Under the pieces are notes generated by a model. That model worked only from the letters and a program-made list of their open reading frames with translations. It was not told the DNA's origin and made no database searches. Source: Chitinophaga ginsengisoli (GTDB lineage Bacteria > Bacteroidota > Bacteroidia > Chitinophagales > Chitinophagaceae). From it: 64,000 nucleotides of DNA. The DNA is taken from the NCBI RefSeq assembly GCF_003014595.1, contig NZ_PYGK01000007.1, forward strand, positions 62,001-126,000, given 5' to 3'. Numbering within the stretch: position 1 is the first letter of the stretch; each line of letters starts with the position of its first letter. The position numbers were made by a program, and so were the translations under genes. Of this stretch, positions 1 through 8,678 are shown piece after piece.

Positions 1-365
1 GCGAAGATGAACCCGAGCAGCGTATGTACCCCGATAGACGGACATTGCTCCATGGCGTAACGCAGGATCGTTTTACCATATCCCTTGCCACGCTGGTCCT
101 CATGCAGGTAAATGCTGATCTCGCAGGTGCCGTCATATGCCGGCCGGCCATAGAAGGACTGAAAACTGGCCCATCCTACAGTGACGCCATTGTCTTCTAC
201 CATCCACAAAGGACGTTTTTCGGGAGAGTGTACATTGAACCAGTGAATACGGCTTTCAACGGTAACGGGTTCAGTATCAGCGGTTACCATGCGGCCCGCA
301 ATAGTAGTGTTGTAAATAGCGACGATTGCTGGCAGGTCTTGCAGTGTTGCGTTCCGGTAAGTCAT
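1..365 (-). CDS. GNAT acetyltransferase, phosphinothricin acetyltransferase-like (3' end cut by window)
   Basis: This gene runs leftwards out of the window, so only about the first 121 residues are visible. The start is the ATG at 363-365, giving an N-terminus MTYRNATLQDLPAIVAIYN that matches the opening of Pat/ArsN/YncA-type GCN5 acetyltransferases. The acetyl-CoA loop is seen as HEDQRGKGYGK at about residues 91-101, preceded by the usual strand EISIYL. Such enzymes move an acetyl group from acetyl-CoA to an amine or amino acid analogue in the cytoplasm; the substrate cannot be read from the sequence. A strong terminator at 431-470 separates it from the upstream genes, so it probably has its own promoter in 366-430. 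A second, distinct member of the same family lies in the arsenic locus at 29.7 kb. Confidence 0.85.
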   Translation of the reverse strand, partial: MTYRNATLQDLPAIVAIYNTTIAGRMVTADTEPVTVESRIHWFNVHSPEKRPLWMVEDNGVTVGWASFQSFYGRPAYDGTCEISIYLHEDQRGKGYGKTILRYAMEQCPSIGVHTLLGFIF

Positions 366-430
366 TGTATGGAGAATGATTATAAGGTTACAAACGTAGT
401 GAAAACCGGTAATAACGACATCATAAAATA

Positions 431-470
431 AACAGGAGGCCAGCTTTGAAGATGAGCGGCCTCCTGTTTG
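431..470 (-). terminator. Rho-independent terminator
   Basis: An 11-bp stem (AACAGGAGGCC paired with GGCCTCCTGTT) with a short loop is followed on the minus strand by a T-rich stretch. It lies directly behind the stop codon of the broken gene at 471-1051 and would end the minus-strand transcript 1778-471. Confidence 0.8.
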
Positions 471-1051
471 TTATGTAGTAACTCTTATGGCTGTAGCCAC
501 AGGATCTTTGTATTTTTCCCCCTTTTTTTGTCTCGACTTGCATAGTGACATATATATTGTTTGTCTGGTCGTAATCTGAAATCGTGAAAGCTGCAAGTTT
601 GTAGCTCTTTTTTCCATTTTCAAACAGATACTGGCGGTCGGGAAGGGAATTCGTTCCATCTATAGAGTAGTAGAAGGCGTCACATTTGCTCACTCCTATA
701 ATACTGATTTTTTTGCCGGACTTCAGTTCGTCGATATTACGTTCTGTATCGTTCAGGAGTATATAGTTTTTATTGCCGGTGTTGAGATAACAGAACGATT
801 TGAACTGTTGGCCCTCAAACAGCTGATTACCGGTATAGTCTCTCCGGAATGATAAAAAGGTTCCAGCCAGGAGGGACTTAATAGTTGGTCTTTGGGAATA
901 AGAGCAGACGTTTTCATGACGCCATCCCTGTTAAATGTTGACACAGCGACATCACTTTGAAGGCCGGACCTTCGGCTAATATTTTAAATTGTGCGGATGC
1001 TAACTGTTGTAATGACAATAGCAATATAACGACGTGTAGAATTTTTTTCAT
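471..1051 (-). pseudogene. Frameshifted small secreted protein, unknown family
   Basis: Translation from the ATG at 1049-1051 gives a clear signal peptide (MKKILHVVILLLSLQQLASA) but the frame closes at about 914. The similarity of composition then continues in a second frame (about 944-850, residues such as VSTFNRDGVMKTSALIPK), then a third frame (about 860-500, with LFEGQQFKSFCYLNTGN and ISIIGVSKCDAFYYSIDG), and a plausible natural C-terminus VATAIRVTT with a stop at 471 lies in yet another register after a run of A and G. At least three shifts are therefore needed to restore one protein of about 190 residues. It sits 7 bp behind the secreted-protein gene ending at 1059 and probably shared its transcript. 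Either it is a decayed gene or the read contains indel errors in homopolymers. Confidence 0.6.
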
Positions 1052-1058
1052 TTGAAGA

Positions 1059-1778
1059 TTAGTTTTTAGGCACTAGGGACTTAAGCGCAGTGCTATCGGC
1101 ATTCCCCGCTCTGTTTAATGTACTGTCGGTTTTGAGTGGTTTATAATACTGTTTGTTATAGATCTCCAGGGATTGCTCCAGATGTTTTTTAGCTTTTTCA
1201 GTATGGTAGCGATGAAGCGCGTAACCAGCATAAGCAATAGCCAGACCAGGCAGTACACGTGCAATCCCTTGTAATAGAGACGTTGAATAGCCAGAATCTT
1301 CATTATCGCTTTTGGTGGCCGCGGAATACAATCCGACTCCTGCGGCAACTGTGCCAATGCCAACTAATGACCAGCCTTGAACGTTTCCACGTCTTCGCTG
1401 TTGATTCATTAGTGTCAACTGTTCGTTTGCCAATGGCGCTTTTACATAATAGGGCCTGAGCATATTAGCACGTTTATCCAGCCGTTTGAGTTCACCCCCA
1501 TTTATGCGGATATAAGGCACTTTGACATTAGAGTAGGTCGGGGACTGGTAGCCCGGCAGACTGGGATTTGCTCCGGCAAGACGGTAGCCCGAGCTGGAAT
1601 AGCTTGGGCCGGTAGTGGCCACCGTTTCTTTTTGATACACCAGCTCCAGCCTGGTAAAATTCAACGTTTTTCTAGATTTAAAAGAAACGTTTTTAGTGGC
1701 TGATGAATCTGTTTGCGCTTGAACAGATAATGAGAATGACAAGCATAACAATGCCATCAGAGTGATACGAAACTGCAT
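1059..1778 (-). CDS. Secreted or envelope protein of unknown function
   Basis: The 239-residue product starts with a typical signal peptide (about residues 1-21, ending VQAQ). Residues 25-120 are polar and Tyr/Ser-rich. Two hydrophobic, Gly/Ala-rich segments follow at about 135-155 (VGIGTVAAGVGLYSAA) and 165-185, separated by a short polar stretch, which resembles a small membrane hairpin. The C-terminal 50 residues are Lys-rich and end KSLVPKN. No family was recognised. It is followed after 7 bp by the broken secreted gene 471-1051, with which it probably forms one transcript ending at the terminator at 431-470. The role is unknown; a cell-envelope location is inferred from the signal peptide. 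Confidence 0.7.
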   Translation of the reverse strand: MQFRITLMALLCLSFSLSVQAQTDSSATKNVSFKSRKTLNFTRLELVYQKETVATTGPSYSSSGYRLAGANPSLPGYQSPTYSNVKVPYIRINGGELKRLDKRANMLRPYYVKAPLANEQLTLMNQQRRRGNVQGWSLVGIGTVAAGVGLYSAATKSDNEDSGYSTSLLQGIARVLPGLAIAYAGYALHRYHTEKAKKHLEQSLEIYNKQYYKPLKTDSTLNRAGNADSTALKSLVPKN

Positions 1779-1907
1779 AATAATAGACGTAGGTATAAGG
1801 AAACGCGAAGATAATACTCAGTTCAAATATTAAAATAAATTATATTGTTACGGGGTTGATCTAAATAGTATTTTATCCCATTTTTATCATGTAAATAACC
1901 AGACTAC

Positions 1908-2462
1908 TCAAAATTGCATATCATACCTGTAATCCTTCTGCAACAAACTATAAATAAACGCATCCACAAACTTTCCCTTCTGAAAGAAACCCTGTCTCAC
2001 CTTACCTTCCTGTTCAAATCCCAGTCTCTTGAGCAATTTACGGGAATGAGTATTGGCAGGATCGACATATGCTTCGATCCTGTTCATCTGTAAGTCCTCA
2101 AATCCATATTGCAGGAGGCGGTGTATAGTGTTGGTCATAATACCTTTGCCCCAGTAAGCAGGCAACAGGTCATAACCCATTTCCATTTTGTAATGTGTCC
2201 TGTTGATATGATGAAAGCCACAGGTACCGATCAGTTCATGATGCCCGTTGATGGTGATGGCCCATCGCATACCTTGTCCGCTGGCCAGCTTATCGCGGAA
2301 GAAAGCGATAAGTTGTACCGCCTCCGAGACGTTGGCGAAACGTTCAATATCCATAAAGCGCACTACTTTCTCTTGAGAGAACAGGCTGAATAGTGCGGCA
2401 ATATCCCTTTCATCTATGGCCCGGAGACTGATATTGCCGGTCGTAAGTATGGGTATTTCCAT
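1908..2462 (-). CDS. GNAT acetyltransferase, RimJ/RimL-like
   Basis: The 184-residue protein has the layout of the ribosomal-protein N-acetyltransferase (RimJ/RimL/SpeG) branch of the GNAT superfamily: an opening ISLRAIDERDIAALFSLFS, a central strand ending GTCGFHHI, the acetyl-CoA loop LLPAYWGKGIMTNT at about residues 105-118, and the typical C-terminal stretch VDPANTHSRKLLKRLGFEQEG. It is likely a cytoplasmic enzyme that acetylates a protein N-terminus or a small amine; the substrate is not evident. Its start lies 10 bp behind the permease gene ending at 2472, so it is probably the last gene of an operon with the permease and the AraC-type regulator. Confidence 0.85.
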   Translation of the reverse strand: MEIPILTTGNISLRAIDERDIAALFSLFSQEKVVRFMDIERFANVSEAVQLIAFFRDKLASGQGMRWAITINGHHELIGTCGFHHINRTHYKMEMGYDLLPAYWGKGIMTNTIHRLLQYGFEDLQMNRIEAYVDPANTHSRKLLKRLGFEQEGKVRQGFFQKGKFVDAFIYSLLQKDYRYDMQF

Positions 2463-2471
2463 CTTGATGCT

Positions 2472-3572
2472 TTATTCGCTGACAGGATCCGGTCCTTTAG
2501 GGATTGCCGGCTTAGCTTTCCTTTTCATTGTTACATCACCCAGCAGAATCGCCCAGGGATGCATATATTCTATATGTTCAAAAATGATCTTCAGGATGGC
2601 AATAAAAGGAATAGCGAGGAACATACCGGGAACACCCCAGATGAGATTACCTGCTACCACGCCCAGGATGGTTACCAGGGCATTGATCTTCACTTTTGAG
2701 CCCATAATCCGGGGCAGGAGGATATTACTATCCAGGAAATGCACGATCAGGAGGCCGACCCCGACCTCTATAGTAGTAGCCAGCGAACTGTTGGTCAAAG
2801 TCAGTACCATACAGATGACGGTCGCAATATAAATACCCAGGTAAGGAATGAGATTGAACAGCGCCGCCATAATACCCAGCAGGGGGGCGTATTTGATGCC
2901 CAGTATCCAGAACATGGTGCAGTTCACAATAGCGACTACGATGGTTTCTATCATTAAACCGGTTACGTATCCTTTGATGATGTAGCGGGTCTGTACAACT
3001 ACAGCGAGGAGTTTATCCCGGTGTTTTCCCTTGAAAAGTTTTATCAGGAACGTAATGATCAGGGAGCGGTATAACAGGAGGAAAAAGGAATATAGCAGTA
3101 CAAAGATGATGAAAATCAGAAGAGAAGATAAAGATAGCAGGGTGCTGCTGATAAAGGAGGTGGCAGTGCCCAGTGTGCCCATAGCCATTTGTTCCAGGTA
3201 ATCCATCTGCTGGGCGGAATCAATATGAAACCGGACGTTTATCCATGTCTGTAAGGAGTTAAGCTGCGTCAACAATTGCTTCTGCAGTTGCGGGAAGTCT
3301 GCCACAAAAGCGCCCATCTGAGTACCCAATAACATCAGCACACCTACCAGTACTACCACAAAAAGCATGACAACAGTAAATGCGGCTATTCCCCGTGGAA
3401 AACGCCATTGCTCCAGCTGACTGGCAATAGGCAGCAGCATAATAGCAACAAGTGTGGCAAAGGCAAGAGGAATGATCAGCGTATGACCCAGGCGGGCAAT
3501 ATAAATGATCAGTATGATACATAGTAGGGTAAATGCCAGTCTGGCATTGAATGGCAATTTCACTTCATTCAT
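2472..3572 (-). CDS. AI-2E family transporter (PerM/YhhT-like permease)
   Basis: The protein (366 residues from the ATG at 3572) has about eight hydrophobic segments in the AI-2E family arrangement: three near the N-terminus, an amphipathic middle part (about residues 95-140), and four to five at the C-terminal half, including the family-typical stretch ending LIPYLGIYIA and GNLIWGVPGMFLAIP. Members are inner-membrane permeases; export of autoinducer-2 or Na+/H+ exchange has been reported for some, but the cargo here is unknown. A longer reading frame opens at a TTG at 3593, but that codon lies inside a TATATTTG -7 element (3591-3598), so the ATG is preferred. It lies 56 bp behind the AraC-type gene and 9 bp before the acetyltransferase gene. 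Confidence 0.85.
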   Translation of the reverse strand: MNEVKLPFNARLAFTLLCIILIIYIARLGHTLIIPLAFATLVAIMLLPIASQLEQWRFPRGIAAFTVVMLFVVVLVGVLMLLGTQMGAFVADFPQLQKQLLTQLNSLQTWINVRFHIDSAQQMDYLEQMAMGTLGTATSFISSTLLSLSSLLIFIIFVLLYSFFLLLYRSLIITFLIKLFKGKHRDKLLAVVVQTRYIIKGYVTGLMIETIVVAIVNCTMFWILGIKYAPLLGIMAALFNLIPYLGIYIATVICMVLTLTNSSLATTIEVGVGLLIVHFLDSNILLPRIMGSKVKINALVTILGVVAGNLIWGVPGMFLAIPFIAILKIIFEHIEYMHPWAILLGDVTMKRKAKPAIPKGPDPVSE

Positions 3573-3590
3573 GGACAGTCGTATTTCCCT

Positions 3591-3598
3591 CAAATATA
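3591..3598 (-). promoter_or_regulatory. Bacteroidota -7 promoter element for the AI-2E permease gene
   Basis: TATATTTG on the minus strand matches the TAnnTTTG consensus and lies 18 bp before the ATG at 3572. No clear TTTG -33 element is seen. It argues against the TTG start inside it. Confidence 0.4.
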
Positions 3599-3628
3599 TA
3601 TTTTAAAGAGGGAAAAGGAGAATGAGAG

Positions 3629-4555
3629 TTACAACAACTGCTTGAGATGTGGAATATAGATTACACAGGAGTTTGGTGCCACCAGTGAAATAAAGAAGTG
3701 GGTACCGCTCATTTTAAACACACCTTCTTTTACGTACCTGTCTATAAATTCATACATCGGAATACCTGCTGTCGCAAAATCCGTCGGCACCGGCAGTGTA
3801 ATGTAATGCCCTCCCGGAATGCGTTTGGTCATGAGTTTATCCGCAATCGCCATTTGCAGGAACAGTGTGGTAATATCCTTATTGGGGATCAGAATACCGA
3901 CATACATGCTCATACGTTCGTAGTCAGTCACGGGTACAGAATCCAGTGTGCTGGTGATGATTTTCGCATTGGGAAGGTTCAGTGCCGAAATGATACTACG
4001 CAAACGTTGTTCCTCCCGGGTCATTTTCATGATCATCTGGGCAATAGGATCCTGGCCGCGGGACAACAGCGTGTAAAACAGTGTGCTTTCGGGCAACTGA
4101 TCCGTCTCGGTCATGTCGAAGCTGAACAGGGGAGTAATGGCGTGTCCCTTTTTATCAAAGGCCTGTACAATGAGATCTACCAGTTCGAGGGTACGTTTTT
4201 CGTTCGGGAGGATGTCAATCTTCCTGAAACTCCGGGGACTCCTGTTGAAATACTGGGTGAACGCCTTAGTGTAGGCCGCAACGGTAGCATAGCCGGTACG
4301 GTCACCGATCTCACTGATGTTAAAGCCGCTATGCCTCAGCAGACCGGCTGATAATTCCAGGCGGTGACGTTTAACATACTGCCAGTAGGGCTCTCCTGTC
4401 ACGGTGGTAAAGCTGTGATAGAAGTAAGAGTAGGAGATTCCCAACCATTCTGAAACATCCTTCATCTCGAACGATTCAGATATATGGTCATCTGCGAAAC
4501 CGAGTGCTTTGATCGCCATTAGCTCCATTTCATGAGCTGCAGGGTTGTGGTTCAT
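3629..4555 (-). CDS. AraC-type regulator with C-terminal GyrI-like effector domain
   Basis: The 308-residue protein carries an N-terminal AraC/XylS double helix-turn-helix (about residues 12-112), seen in MKDVSEWLGISYSYFYHSF and the second-helix pattern ISEIGDRTGYATVAAYTKAF followed by NRSPRSFRK. Residues 150-308 look like the GyrI-like/AraC effector-binding domain, which in relatives binds small amphipathic or cationic ligands. This order, DNA-binding first and ligand domain second, is that of Rob and SoxS-Rob-like sensors. It probably regulates itself and the permease and acetyltransferase genes behind it. The ligand is not known. Confidence 0.8.
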   Translation of the reverse strand: MNHNPAAHEMELMAIKALGFADDHISESFEMKDVSEWLGISYSYFYHSFTTVTGEPYWQYVKRHRLELSAGLLRHSGFNISEIGDRTGYATVAAYTKAFTQYFNRSPRSFRKIDILPNEKRTLELVDLIVQAFDKKGHAITPLFSFDMTETDQLPESTLFYTLLSRGQDPIAQMIMKMTREEQRLRSIISALNLPNAKIITSTLDSVPVTDYERMSMYVGILIPNKDITTLFLQMAIADKLMTKRIPGGHYITLPVPTDFATAGIPMYEFIDRYVKEGVFKMSGTHFFISLVAPNSCVIYIPHLKQLL

Positions 4556-4737
4556 AGTAAATGCTAGTTTGAGGTGTTAAATGGGTTTACGACGGTTTTC
4601 CTGACGTTTCTGTAAGCGTATTACTTGATCAATAATTCACATATTAAATAATTAATTAAGTGATAGTTATCGAATTTAAGATTTTGATGGTAGATAATAA
4701 AAAAACGTTTGAAGGTCTAACGGTTTATTGAGTACAT

Positions 4738-4771
4738 TTTGTGTAGAAGACAGGAAAAGTATTAGATTTGC
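4738..4771 (+). promoter_or_regulatory. Promoter of the DUF6089-like gene
   Basis: TTTG at 4738-4741 and TAGATTTGC at 4763-4771 are separated by 21 bp, a good match to the Bacteroidota -33/-7 pair. It predicts a leader of about 140 nt before the ATG at 4921. The rest of the 365-bp gap between the divergent genes is AT-rich and holds nothing else that I recognise. Confidence 0.6.
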
Positions 4772-4920
4772 GGCCGCCTGTTTAGAGAATATTTAACAAT
4801 TTTTATCTATTTCCGGCGTTAGAGTTATTATTAGTATAATTATTGCAATTATATTCCCTGTCCCTGTTTACCCCTTATGCCTGCTGAAATACCTCCGGAT
4901 GATCCTCCGGCTGAATAAAC

Positions 4921-5859
4921 ATGATCTTTAATAAATCCCCTTTATTGATGCCAAATCTAAGTTTATTGAAAAATTGCCTGCCTGGTGCTGTATGGAAGAG
5001 AGTAGTTGTTGTTTTATTGATCTGTGCCCCGTTTAAAGGCTTTAGCCAATACTGGCAGGCCGGAGGTTTTCTCGGTATATCCAACTATAGCGGAGACCTG
5101 GTACAACAGCGGGTTGACCTGAAGTATACGCGGTATTCCATCGGCGCTCATGTAAAGCGGGATGTGAACCGCTATATCACTGTCCGGGCGGGTTTAACTT
5201 ATGGCAGGATTGCCGGTGCTGACAGTACCAACACCGATACCATGCTGCTGAGACGTAACCTGAGTTTCCGTTCACCCATCCTGGAGGCGCAGCTGGGAGT
5301 GGAGTTTAACTTCCTGGACCTTGATGAAAAACGCATCACGCCGTATGTTTTCGGAAGTGTGGCGCTTTTCAGTTTCTATCCGACCACCAAAGATGCACAG
5401 GGCAATACGGTTAAACTCCGGGCGCTTAGTACGGAAGGACAGGGACTGGCGGCATATCCTACCCGTAAGCAGTATAATCTCCGTCAGATCTCCATTCCAT
5501 TTGGAGCCGGTGTTAAAGTATTACTTACCGACAACTGGGTGGCAGGCTTTGAAATTGGTTTCCGTAAAACGTTTACCGACTATTTGGATGACGTGAGCCT
5601 TACTTATGTTGACAGGAACACCTTATTAAGATCCCGCGGTTCTAAAGCTGTAAATTTTGCTTACCGTGGCGATGAGGTGACTGGCGGACATGTTACTCCT
5701 GGCACTTATCCGGCCGATGGTACACAACGTGGATCTGCCAAGTATAATGACTGGTATGTATTTACAGGCTTTACTCTCAGCTATCGTTTTGGCGGTGGCG
5801 GTGGATATGGGCCTAATCGTTGGGGAAAACAGAAGGTTTCTAATTGTCCGAGATTTTAA
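4921..5859 (+). CDS. DUF6089-like outer-membrane beta-barrel protein
   Basis: The 312-residue product has a signal sequence (a hydrophobic core at about residues 26-37, cleaved near GFSQ) followed directly by QYWQAGGFLGISNYSGDL, the typical N-terminus of DUF6089 proteins of Bacteroidota. The rest alternates short strands and loops, with repeated aromatic strand ends (for example YVFGSVALFSF, GAGVKVLLTDNWVAGFEIGF, VFTGFTLSYRFGG), consistent with an 8- to 12-stranded outer-membrane barrel. Members are sometimes linked to gliding or surface assembly, but the function here is unknown. An internal ATG at 4951 would give a shorter signal peptide and is an equally good start. A strong terminator follows at 5872, so the gene is monocistronic. 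Confidence 0.8.
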   Translation: MIFNKSPLLMPNLSLLKNCLPGAVWKRVVVVLLICAPFKGFSQYWQAGGFLGISNYSGDLVQQRVDLKYTRYSIGAHVKRDVNRYITVRAGLTYGRIAGADSTNTDTMLLRRNLSFRSPILEAQLGVEFNFLDLDEKRITPYVFGSVALFSFYPTTKDAQGNTVKLRALSTEGQGLAAYPTRKQYNLRQISIPFGAGVKVLLTDNWVAGFEIGFRKTFTDYLDDVSLTYVDRNTLLRSRGSKAVNFAYRGDEVTGGHVTPGTYPADGTQRGSAKYNDWYVFTGFTLSYRFGGGGGYGPNRWGKQKVSNCPRF

Positions 5860-5871
5860 TTTATTATGTAT

Positions 5872-5910
5872 AAAAAAAGGAGCGATGAGATAATCATCGC
5901 TCCTTTTTTT
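5872..5910 (+). terminator. Strong bidirectional-type terminator
   Basis: A 16-bp perfect stem (AAAAAAGGAGCGATGA with its complement) and a T run follow the DUF6089-like gene by about 12 bp. Confidence 0.9.
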
Positions 5911-6182
5911 ATACAGTCTTTCTCGTTTTAGTTTTTAAAATACGCGGCAAGTACTTAATACTCATCTCTCTGAAACAGGAAATTATTTTTTGGCATACTT
6001 CTTGAATTTTATTCACCAGACAGAACAAAACAACTGTCAGAACCGAATCCAAATACTATACATTAAAAAATACCGTTAATAAGAAAGCGAACCGAACACC
6101 ATCATCTTTATCATCAAATTATTATTTCTTAACAGAGAGAACTATTCCAATCTATTTTTTCCAACAATTAAACGACAACAGT
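5911..6182. other. AT-rich intergenic region, no gene seen
   Basis: This 272-bp stretch lies between the terminator and the small secreted-protein gene. It must contain the promoter of that gene, but no convincing TTTG/TAnnTTTG pair was found and no conserved structure was noticed. Confidence 0.4.
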
Positions 6183-6521
6183 ATGAAACAGATAGTATTA
6201 TTATTACTGCTGATAGGGGGAGGTATACTCAGTGCACAGGCGCAGAAAAGAGGTCATGGACATTACCGTGATTACGAAGATGACAATTGCCGGGGAAGAA
6301 ATTACAGAGTACACCATGGCCGTTGGGAAGATTGCAACCGTGATTATTATAGAGGTGCTTACTACAGTTGTCGTCCGGCGCCACCACCTCCTCAGGTTGT
6401 TTATGTGGAGCCAGCACCGGTAGTATATGTACCAGCGCCACCACCGCCACGCCCGAGGGTCGTATATCAACGTTCTCCGAGAGTGGTGATCGCTACTGGT
6501 CCTATTGTAGTCGGTTTATAA
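6183..6521 (+). CDS. Small secreted His/Tyr/Arg- and Pro-rich protein
   Basis: The 112-residue protein has a cleavable signal peptide (residues 1-20, ending SAQAQ). The mature part has two halves: a basic and acidic His/Tyr/Arg/Asp-rich half with three Cys (about residues 21-63), and a Pro/Val/Tyr-rich half in which VVYVEPAP, VVYVPAPPPP and RVVYQRSPR form imperfect repeats (about 64-100). No enzyme motif is visible. Such proteins in Chitinophagaceae are exported and of unknown role; a cell-wall or outer-surface location is an inference. The gene stands alone between an AT-rich region and the promoter region of the UbiD-type gene. Confidence 0.7.
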   Translation: MKQIVLLLLLIGGGILSAQAQKRGHGHYRDYEDDNCRGRNYRVHHGRWEDCNRDYYRGAYYSCRPAPPPPQVVYVEPAPVVYVPAPPPPRPRVVYQRSPRVVIATGPIVVGL

Positions 6522-6677
6522 ATATTCCAGACACCGGAACCCGTGATCAGGTATGTTTTACCAGCGTCGGTTTCCTGCAGGAAAGCAGCTAACTGCCGCA
6601 GTAAGCAAAACAGTGGCCCGGAAAGCAAATTTTCCGGTACCGGATAGTCCTCCGGTCGGCACCGGCCAGCGGAATTA

Positions 6678-6732
6678 CGAATGACGAATTATGATTGTGT
6701 GTATCTTTGCACCGATTGTAATTCGTCATTCG
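6678..6732 (+). promoter_or_regulatory. Promoter and inverted repeat before the UbiD-type gene
   Basis: A perfect 14-bp inverted repeat (CGAATGACGAATTA at 6678-6691, its complement at 6719-6732) brackets a -7 element TATCTTTGC at 6702-6710. A regulator bound to both arms would cover the promoter, or the arms could fold in RNA if transcription starts further upstream. The element also shows that the coding start is the ATG at 6753, not one at 6681. Confidence 0.5.
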
Positions 6733-6752
6733 CATTTATCGCAATTAGAAAT

Positions 6753-8678
6753 ATGGCATATAAGCACCTGAAACACTTCATAGATACATTAGAAAAGGCA
6801 GGAGAGCTGGTAAGGATTAAAACTTATGTAGATCCCAGGCTGGAAATAGCAGAGATCACCGACAGGGTGAGTAAGTCGCCCAACGGAGGGAAAGCGCTGC
6901 TGTTTGAAAATACAGGATACGATTTTCCCGTACTGATCAATTCCATGGGTAGCTACAAACGCATGTGTATGGCGCTGGGTGTACAGGAGCTGGATGACGT
7001 GGCGAATGAGATCGAGGCACTGATAAAATTATTGTCAAAACCCAAGGAAGGCCTGCTGGATAAGCTGGCAATGCTGCCCAAACTGGGGCAGTTCGCTTCT
7101 TGGATGCCGAAAGTAGTGAGCGGCAAAGGCGCCTGCCAGGAAGTGATCATGGCAGACCCGGACCTGACCAAAATTCCCGTAATGCAATGCTGGCCTAAAG
7201 ATGGTGGCCCGTTCATTACACTTCCCGTCATTCATACGAAAGACCCGAATACCGGTACCCGCAATGTGGGCATGTACCGTATGCAGGTATTCGATAAAAC
7301 CATGACAGGCATGCACTGGCACAAACATAAGGTGTCCGCCAAGCACTTCATGGAATATAAAAAGCTGAAGAAACGCATGCCTGTAGCCGTCATCCTGGGA
7401 GGAGACCCGGCATACACCTATTCTGCTACAGCGCCGCTGCCGGAAAATGTGGATGAATACATGCTGGCCGGCTTCCTGCGGAAGCAGAAAGTAGAACTGG
7501 TAAGATGTATCACGCAGCCGGAAATAGAAGTTCCTGCTGATGCCGACTTTGTGATAGAAGGTTATGTAGATCCGGAGGAAGAACTGATCTGGGAAGGACC
7601 ATTCGGAGATCATACCGGTTATTACTCATTGGCCGACTGGTATCCACGCTTCCACGTGACGGCCATCACGCACCGCAAAGACGCAGTTTATCCATCTACG
7701 ATAGTAGGTATTCCTCCTCAGGAAGACGCCTGGATCGGAAAGGCGACAGAGAGGATCTTCCTGGCGCCTATCAAGATGACCATGGTGCCTGAGATCATTG
7801 ACATGGAAATGCCGGTGGAAGGGGTATTCCACAACCTGGTGATCGCACAGATCAAAAAAGACTACCCCGGACAGGCGCAGAAGGTAATGAATGCGATGTG
7901 GGGCGCCGGACAAATGATGTTCAACAAAATCCTGGCCGTAGCAGACGAAGGAACCAACATTCAGGACTACAAAGCGCTGGCCCGGTATATGTTTCAAAAC
8001 CTCAATCCCGCTACAGATATATATTTCAGCCAGGGGCCGATGGATGTGCTGGATCATTCCTGCTCTAAAATGGGCTTCGGCGGTAAGATGTGCATCGACG
8101 GTACCCGCAAGTATGAAGAGGAGATAGAAGGTAGTGTCGAAAAGCTCACCAGTAACTATCCCTTCAATAAACAGGAGATCCTGAAACGTTTCCCGGAAGT
8201 AAAGGAGATCAATGATTCCCTGCTGAAGGAGGACATTCCCTGTATCCTGGTGGCTGTGCAGAAATCCCGTCCTTTACATATCAAAGAACTGAATGAACAG
8301 ATCTATTGTCTGCCGGAAATGACTTCTGTGAAGATGGTATTGTATGTAGAACATACTGTTGATGTCAATGACCTGCCTTCTGCATTGTGGCGTTTCTGCA
8401 ATAACCTGGATCCGCGTCGTGACAGCTTCGTTGTTCGTCCGCCATTACCGGGCCACCCTGATAAAATGGGCGCCGGCATTGGTATGGATGGAACACTGAA
8501 AACACGCCTGCTGGATAATTTCGAACGTGACTGGCCTAATATCATTGTTGCAGATGATGCTACTATCAAAAAAATAGATGAAAAATGGGAATCGCTGAAC
8601 ATTGGCTCATTCATAGCTTCTCCATCCCATAAATATAAATCTCAGATGTATGGAGAAGAAGCCGTGGTTCCGCAATAG
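6753..8678 (+). CDS. UbiD-family decarboxylase
   Basis: The product (641 residues) matches the long UbiD family: an N-terminus MAYKHLKHFIDTLEKAGELVRI, the segment ITLPVIHTKDPNTGTRNVGMYRMQ (prenylated-FMN binding region), WEGPFGDHTGYYS with the catalytic Glu/Asp area, and the C-terminal KMGAGIGMDGTLKTR. UbiD enzymes use prenylated FMN for non-oxidative decarboxylation of unsaturated or aromatic acids. In Bacteroidota this long form is usually called menaquinone-biosynthesis decarboxylase, acting late in the pathway; that assignment is by family only. No ubiX-like gene, which makes the cofactor, lies nearby. The upstream in-frame extension to 6681 is rejected because it crosses the promoter. 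The next gene overlaps its end by 29 bp. Confidence 0.9.
   Translation: MAYKHLKHFIDTLEKAGELVRIKTYVDPRLEIAEITDRVSKSPNGGKALLFENTGYDFPVLINSMGSYKRMCMALGVQELDDVANEIEALIKLLSKPKEGLLDKLAMLPKLGQFASWMPKVVSGKGACQEVIMADPDLTKIPVMQCWPKDGGPFITLPVIHTKDPNTGTRNVGMYRMQVFDKTMTGMHWHKHKVSAKHFMEYKKLKKRMPVAVILGGDPAYTYSATAPLPENVDEYMLAGFLRKQKVELVRCITQPEIEVPADADFVIEGYVDPEEELIWEGPFGDHTGYYSLADWYPRFHVTAITHRKDAVYPSTIVGIPPQEDAWIGKATERIFLAPIKMTMVPEIIDMEMPVEGVFHNLVIAQIKKDYPGQAQKVMNAMWGAGQMMFNKILAVADEGTNIQDYKALARYMFQNLNPATDIYFSQGPMDVLDHSCSKMGFGGKMCIDGTRKYEEEIEGSVEKLTSNYPFNKQEILKRFPEVKEINDSLLKEDIPCILVAVQKSRPLHIKELNEQIYCLPEMTSVKMVLYVEHTVDVNDLPSALWRFCNNLDPRRDSFVVRPPLPGHPDKMGAGIGMDGTLKTRLLDNFERDWPNIIVADDATIKKIDEKWESLNIGSFIASPSHKYKSQMYGEEAVVPQ

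Noticed and set aside
24..431. Plus-strand ORF of 135 codons at the left end
   Set aside because: It lies opposite the clear acetyltransferase frame (1-365, minus) and has no motif; it is a shadow.
2010..2035. GTTCAAATCCCAG word resembling a tRNA T-arm
   Set aside because: It lies inside the acetyltransferase gene and no acceptor or anticodon stem can be built around it.
3698..4351. Plus-strand ORF of 217 codons
   Set aside because: It is antisense to the AraC/GyrI-like gene and His/Arg-rich, as expected for a shadow.
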